Origin: JADHUC01 sp964617665
Lineage (GTDB): Bacteria; Planctomycetota; Planctomycetia; Pirellulales; Pirellulaceae
Direction: 5' to 3'
Assembly: GCA_964617665.1 (NCBI GenBank)
Contig: CAZUAH010000133.1
Coordinates: 1 to 28,636, forward strand
DNA length: 28,636 nucleotides
Each line of letters starts with the position of its first letter. Position 1 is the first letter of the stretch. The position numbers and the translations under genes are program-made. Positions 24,668-28,636 of the stretch are shown piece after piece. The notes beneath the pieces were generated by a model that saw nothing but the letters and a program-made list of their open reading frames with translations, had not been told where the DNA came from and did no database searches.

Positions 24668-25471
24668 ATGCCGTATTGGAAAGACAAAGTCGTTCTGGTC
24701 ACCGGCGGCTCGGCTGGATTGGGCCGGTTAGTCGGCGAGGCCTTCGCAAACGCTGGGGCCAAGGTCGTGTTGGCCGCCATCGACGCTGACGGACTGGAAG
24801 AAGTGACCGGCAACTTGAAATCCGCCGGTCACGAAGCTATTGGGGTCCTGACTGACATCACGCAACAAGACCAAGTCGACGCGATGATGGCCCGGACGAT
24901 CGAGACGTTCGGAAAGCTGGACGTTTTAGTGAATTGTGCGGGCCGGTCTACACGGGGCAAGGCCTTGGCAACGAGCCCTGAGAAGTTTCGGGAATTGATG
25001 GAACTGAATTTCTTCGCCCTAGTGCGATGCACTCAGGCCGCGGCGCCGCACTTGATCCAATCGGGCGGGCACCTGGTTAACATTGGGTCGCTGGCCGCCA
25101 AGACGGCGTCGCCGTATCTGGGGGCCTATCCCGCTAGTAAGTTCCCTGTGGCAGCCTATTCGCAACAGTTGCGGTACGAGCTAAATCCCCAGGGCGTTCA
25201 CGTGCTGCTGGTTTGCCCCGGACCGATCGCGCGCATCGACGCCGGCCGCCGATACGACGAAGAAGCTGCGGGGTTGCCCGATTCGGCTCGCCTGCCAGGA
25301 GCTGGAGCCAAGCTCAAGGGCATTCCACCCGAAAGACTCGTGTCCAAGATGCTCCGCTACTGCGAGCGCCGCAAACCCGAGTTGGTACTGCCTAGGCGAG
25401 CCAGATTGCTGTTTGCCATATCGCAACTCTGGCCGTCGTTTGGTGACTGGATCATCCGAAAGATTACATAG
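24668..25471 (+). CDS. Short-chain dehydrogenase/reductase
   Basis: This is an NAD(P)-dependent oxidoreductase of the classical SDR family with a Rossmann fold. The cofactor motif TGGSAGLG is at 12-19, NCAG at 89-92, and the catalytic Ser141, Tyr154 and Lys158 (YPASK) are all present with normal spacing. Asn114 completes the tetrad. The C-terminus has a hydrophobic stretch (RLLFAISQLWPSFGDWI) that could be a membrane-association helix. A GTG at 24665 is an alternative start. It follows the QueD gene by 6 to 9 bases and lacks its own ribosome binding site, so translation may be coupled. The substrate is unknown; a pterin reductase role is possible given the context but not shown. Confidence 0.88.
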   Translation: MPYWKDKVVLVTGGSAGLGRLVGEAFANAGAKVVLAAIDADGLEEVTGNLKSAGHEAIGVLTDITQQDQVDAMMARTIETFGKLDVLVNCAGRSTRGKALATSPEKFRELMELNFFALVRCTQAAAPHLIQSGGHLVNIGSLAAKTASPYLGAYPASKFPVAAYSQQLRYELNPQGVHVLLVCPGPIARIDAGRRYDEEAAGLPDSARLPGAGAKLKGIPPERLVSKMLRYCERRKPELVLPRRARLLFAISQLWPSFGDWIIRKIT

Positions 25472-25575
25472 AGCGCAAACACACCGCTGCAATCGTCAAC
25501 TTTGCCTTCCGCGCGACTCGCAGGTGCACAAGACCGATCTGCTCCAAAAGAGGCTTTTGATGACGCCGGCTTTCG

Positions 25576-26046
25576 CTATTCCCGTGGCTCGGATTGGAGA
25601 CTCGTGCGAGCGGTTTGTTCGTCGTCGAAGACCTCGATGATCGAGTCTATCCGAGTTCGAACGAAAGTGTCTCGAACGAACTGCCGCAGTCCGAAAAGGA
25701 CAAGCCTGCCGTTGGCACGCAGTATCCCCTTGTTCAGCATGACTAGCCTCGAGACAAACGCGCTGCTAAGGAGGTCAAAGCGAGACAAGTCGACGAGCAC
25801 TCGCGGAACACGCCCGGCACGCGCGAGCGACTCGGCGACGCGAAGTACCTCGCCATGCTCCGGCGTTCGACCGGGTATCACATCCAGGATGGTGAATTCA
25901 CCCGACGTCGTCTTTCGGCACCACAACAACGATCGGCAGACGCGGCATGGAGCATCATACCGAGGGGGCTCCGCCTCGACGGCCAGTTCCGCACCGCACA
26001 CTGGACAACACTGCGTTTCGTCGCGATTCTTCCGCATGGTGGCCAT
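25576..26046 (-). CDS. STAS-domain protein with N-terminal zinc ribbon
   Basis: A four-Cys zinc ribbon (CPVC at 14-17 and CRVC at 34-37) comes first, then a STAS domain at about 55-150. STAS domains of the anti-sigma antagonist type bind a partner switched by a Ser phosphorylation. Here the usual DLSxxxFLSSAG is DLSRFDLLSSAF, so the Ser pair is kept but the Gly is not. I place the start at 26046, since AGGATTAGG precedes it; the frame extends to 26121 with no support. It converges on the SDR gene. The zinc ribbon could bind nucleic acid or another protein, with the STAS part as the switch. Confidence 0.8.
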   Translation of the reverse strand: MATMRKNRDETQCCPVCGAELAVEAEPPRYDAPCRVCRSLLWCRKTTSGEFTILDVIPGRTPEHGEVLRVAESLARAGRVPRVLVDLSRFDLLSSAFVSRLVMLNKGILRANGRLVLFGLRQFVRDTFVRTRIDSIIEVFDDEQTARTSLQSEPRE

Positions 26047-26668
26047 TGGACCTAATCCTGGTCGCAAGATTCCAACCCGAAGCGGTGGGCTCGGAGGTCG
26101 AGCTAGGTAGCAGCACACCATGGCTGCCTACTTGTTGAATCGAGTTCCGGCCAAGAATGCGGACATACCAAATCGCGAATCCACCACGCGTTTTGCAGAC
26201 TTCTTGCGTATCTATCCAATGTTGCCGAAGCCGGTCGCCAATGCTTCTGGAACACGAAAGGCCCGCTTAAGGTACCTCCTGCGAGGTGCGAATTTGACGA
26301 CTCATCTGGCATCCAGCCAATACGTAGGGGCATGACACAGCAGCTTCTTACCAAGTGAACCCGCTCGCGCGAGAGGAACAACGACAACATCTGAAGTGCC
26401 TGGGCGAGCGTAAGAACCTACTTCGGTCAAAGTGGACGCTGTTTCTGCCGAGTGGCGTCCGCCAGCGCATCCCGGTACCAGAGGAACATTCGTCCTGAAA
26501 GAGCCTTTCGTGATGCGCGTCTCCGTGCAGGGCGGCCACTAGCCTCGTGCACACGAAGACATAGTCAAACGGACCATAGACGAGTATCCGTGTCTTCACG
26601 AAGCTATATGACCATGGCGGTCATGTTGAATCGCCACGACTCGACAACATCCTCAACGGATAGCGACG
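26047..26668. other. Gene-poor stretch between the two STAS genes
   Basis: Over about 600 bases I see only short overlapping frames without ribosome binding sites or domains. There is one small hairpin (ACCTC with GAGGT, 26274-26287). This stretch should hold the promoters of the two divergent STAS genes. I cannot place them. Confidence 0.45.
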
Positions 26669-27049
26669 GTGACTAAAAAGGAACGGCGCGTGGCGAGTGG
26701 ATCACTCCACGGCAACGTGCTCGTGATTACGATTCTGGTGGACAACATCCGAGAGCCTGCGACATCACACGCGCTGCGTGATGAGATCCTCTCGCTCGTT
26801 GATCGCTCGCAGTTGAGTGATATCGTGATTGACCTTCAGCACGTTACCTTCATGGGCAGCGCCGGATTTCTTACGTTCTTGGCGGTGCGGCGTCGCTTGG
26901 GTGTTGGGCAAATCGTCCTATGCAACATATCGCGCCCCGTGCGGGACATGTTCGAACTCTGTCGTTTAATCTCGAGGGACCCATCCACGAAGGCTGATTT
27001 CGAGGCGGAAGATACTCTGGAGGCAGCCCTGGCTCGGCTTTCCAGTTAG
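26669..27049 (+). CDS. STAS-domain protein (SpoIIAA-like)
   Basis: This is a single-domain STAS protein, like anti-sigma factor antagonists, which free a sigma factor or another regulator by binding its inhibitor. The whole domain is present at about 12-120. The phosphorylatable Ser is likely Ser64 in FMGSAGFLTF, after DIVIDLQHVTF. The domain ends in a helix with LEAALARLSS. It starts with GTG at 26669; GGATAG lies about 7 bases upstream. The kinase or phosphatase partner is not in the window. Two STAS genes 550 bases apart suggest a local partner-switching group. Confidence 0.85.
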   Translation: MTKKERRVASGSLHGNVLVITILVDNIREPATSHALRDEILSLVDRSQLSDIVIDLQHVTFMGSAGFLTFLAVRRRLGVGQIVLCNISRPVRDMFELCRLISRDPSTKADFEAEDTLEAALARLSS

Positions 27050-27185
27050 CCGACCTTGACGTGCTTGCGAATCGGCTGTTTCAGTCTGCACGCATAGGGG
27101 GAGACCTTGTGGAAGGCCCGCGTACTTCGCCGGCTCAAACGCAGTTCTCATGATCGAGGATGGTAGCCGTCATATAGATGGCACG

Positions 27186-27467
27186 CTAACACTGCCTGGA
27201 AACCACCTCAATCTCGTTTACCACAGCCGCGACGCCTTCCATACTCCTCACGACCTCCTGCGCCATTTGTTTCTGAAAGAAGCTGGTTGACTGGCCGCGT
27301 AAGTAGAGGACGCCATCATGGTACTCACAGGATATGTCCGTGACGAAGCGAGCCCGCACTCGATCCTCTGCAGCCTGGGCAATCTCACGGGAATCGAACT
27401 TGCGCGAAAGCATGCCCTCACCCCGTTGTCGATGGGAAACACTGGTTCCGCTCGCAGCTACAACCAT
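27186..27467 (-). CDS. BON-domain protein
   Basis: One BON domain is seen at about 28-93 (ARFVTDISCEYHDGVLYLRG, then MAQEVVRSMEGVAAVVNEIEVV). BON domains bind membranes or polymers at the cell envelope, often in stress proteins. There is no signal peptide, so it is probably cytoplasmic here, as in many small planctomycete BON proteins. I chose the start MVVAASGTS at 27467, which resembles family N-termini; the frame extends to 27527, and an internal ATG at 27413 has a better ribosome binding site. The start is thus uncertain. Confidence 0.72.
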   Translation of the reverse strand: MVVAASGTSVSHRQRGEGMLSRKFDSREIAQAAEDRVRARFVTDISCEYHDGVLYLRGQSTSFFQKQMAQEVVRSMEGVAAVVNEIEVVSRQC

Positions 27468-27656
27468 CGCTGTTCGACTTGGCCTCAGTTCGCGGTCGGC
27501 CGGCATGCGGCCCGACGCGCGCAGCAAGAGGCGGCACAGAATTCAGTCTACCGCGATGAAGTAGCGAATCAAGTCTCCGCGCCACGAAACGTAAGGAGGT
27601 CTCGTCATAGCGTCTGCCTCTCGGTGTTGGAATGTTAGGTATCGTGGTAGATGGTG

Positions 27657-27671
27657 CAATGCTTCGCATTG
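27657..27671. other. Small hairpin near the end of the alanine-rich gene
   Basis: CAATGC and GCATTG flank a 3-base centre. It is 46-60 bases past the minus-strand stop at 27717 and might help to end transcription, but no T-run follows. Confidence 0.25.
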
Positions 27672-27716
27672 GGGGCACTGCCAAGAGCCGTCGAGCCACA
27701 TAGGTGGCAACGGCCG

Positions 27717-28235
27717 TCAAAGCGGCCCCAGCGTCCCGGTTTCGCTGCAGTCGATGGGCGTGCCGAGCCCTTGGGGTTCGCCCAAGTTGAGCGACAGCAG
27801 CCGCTCGTAGTCGGCCCTTGCGGCCTCGACAACATTTCCCTCAGCATTCGCGGTGGTGGCGGCATAGGCCGCGCCGCTGGCAGCGGCGCAGACGCCGCAA
27901 GCGGTGGTGTCGGCAATGGCACTAACTGCGTAGACAGTGGCCAAAGCGGCGTCTGCGGCCGCCGATGCCGCAAAGACGGCGGCGCTCGACAGGAGAGCAC
28001 TCGCAGCGTCACCAGCAGCGCGGGCGACGACACCGGCGTCCTCGACCTCAACTTCTTCCCCAGCTGCGAAACACTCGGCGATTCTGATGGCATTCAGTAC
28101 CGCTTGCAGGTACTCTTCGGACAACTCCGCATCTTGAAGCAACGGCCGGACCCGCCTTGCGCATCTGGCAGCGTAGGCAACCATTGCCCGTAGGGGCAAC
28201 TTGCGTACCGCGTCCTCATTAGGTAGTTGTGCCAT
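27717..28235 (-). CDS. Alanine-rich hypothetical protein, 172 aa
   Basis: I do not recognise a characterised family; I believe related proteins exist in Pirellulales, from memory. The N-terminal part is KLPLRAMVAYAARCARRV and reads as an amphipathic helix with basic residues. The middle (about 75-140) is unusually rich in Ala and Ser, with AAxxAA repeats that would stack as helices. The C-terminus is short, with GEPQGLGTPID. No signal peptide or clear membrane segment is seen. I start at 28235, where GGGGAG precedes the ATG; the frame extends to 28274. Its role is unknown. Confidence 0.65.
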   Translation of the reverse strand: MAQLPNEDAVRKLPLRAMVAYAARCARRVRPLLQDAELSEEYLQAVLNAIRIAECFAAGEEVEVEDAGVVARAAGDAASALLSSAAVFAASAAADAALATVYAVSAIADTTACGVCAAASGAAYAATTANAEGNVVEAARADYERLLSLNLGEPQGLGTPIDCSETGTLGPL

Positions 28236-28636
28236 CGATCCGCTCCCCGTTCGCCTACATCCAATTATTGTCAATTCATGCGATGCAAAACAGTCGTCTG
28301 GTCGCTCTTGTGGCGGTCAAAGGTTGCCGGGTATCGCGTTGCCGACACAACCCCAGAGCCAAATGCGTGTGATTCGGATGTGCATGGCGACACGCAAGTG
28401 GCGGAAAGCACAATACGCCCGGCGCGGCATTAATCGAACGTCGTAGGGGCGCAACGTGGGATTGGACACTCTCCAAAGGTGGCCGTGTCCGCAAGACTGA
28501 AGACGAGACGCGGTACGCGACAACCAAGCACTTTCGTCATTCGTTTGGCGCCCGGTGGGCGCCTCTCGTCAGCGAATTCGTTCTGCCCTCTCTGGCGTAT
28601 TCCTACACCGGAGAAAACTTACCCCCGTCCCGTCAA
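28236..28636. other. Right-edge stretch without a supported gene
   Basis: No domain-bearing frame is seen in these 400 bases. It should hold the promoter of the gene starting at 28235. A 7-bp stem with a 3-base loop (GGCGCCC and GGGCGCC, 28548-28564) is the only clear structure. Confidence 0.4.

Noticed and set aside
25545..25559. CAAAAG/CTTTTG hairpin between the SDR and STAS genes
   Set aside because: The stem is short and AT-rich and lacks a following T-run, so it is weak evidence for a terminator.
26322..28450. CGTAGGGGC found near 26322, 28190 and 28441
   Set aside because: Nine bases three times, with unrelated flanks and no regular spacing, is not enough to call a repeat family.

Overview
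The window looks like chromosomal DNA from a planctomycete, most likely of the Pirellulales. The basis is the set of proteins: a DUF1598-type secreted protein, a TolC lipoprotein with a long acidic tail, an anti-sigma protein with duplicated N-terminal domains, zinc-ribbon STAS and BON proteins, an EF-G paralogue of the FusA2 type, and several small proteins with no familiar function outside this group. This assignment is inference from protein style; no rRNA or tRNA gene is present to confirm it. I saw no phage, transposase, plasmid or CRISPR signature.

Layout. 1-489 has no gene I can support. 490-790 holds a run of four RNA-type hairpins on the minus strand, between the end of the TolC gene and an intrinsic terminator. 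790-6144 (minus) carries a TolC-family outer-membrane lipoprotein, a small unknown protein and a large secreted protein with an internal duplication. 6541-8508 holds tadA, a VanZ-like membrane protein and an unknown acidic protein whose stop codon overlaps that of the VanZ gene. 8874-11986 has a transglutaminase-like lipoprotein facing a membrane-bound anti-sigma-like protein. 12409-15838 (minus) has an iron alcohol dehydrogenase with a small partner gene, then the DUF1598 protein. 16050-17669 (plus) has an OmpA-like lipoprotein and an ECF sigma factor. 17678-23207 (minus) runs hisA, the EF-G paralogue, comEC. 23418-25471 (plus) is a tight three-gene operon: YceH/DUF480, a QueD/PTPS enzyme and a short-chain dehydrogenase. 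25576-28636 is gene-poor, with two STAS proteins, a BON protein and an alanine-rich unknown.

How the genes fit together. Much of the window concerns the cell envelope (TolC, OmpA-like, transglutaminase-like, DUF1598, VanZ-like, BON) and its regulation (ECF sigma, membrane anti-sigma, two STAS proteins). Housekeeping genes (tadA, hisA, queD, the EF-G paralogue, comEC) are interspersed. The sigma factor and the anti-sigma protein are about 5 kb apart, so a functional pairing is only a possibility.

Most notable signals. (1) The structured minus-strand region 490-790 contains a 25-pair stem and two related hairpins that differ by a compensatory base-pair change, consistent with an undescribed structured RNA or 3' UTR. 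(2) Two genes have leaders with mutually exclusive stems near the ribosome binding site. (3) The anti-sigma protein has two N-terminal domains that lack the usual zinc ligands. I did not find a clearly new multi-gene system.
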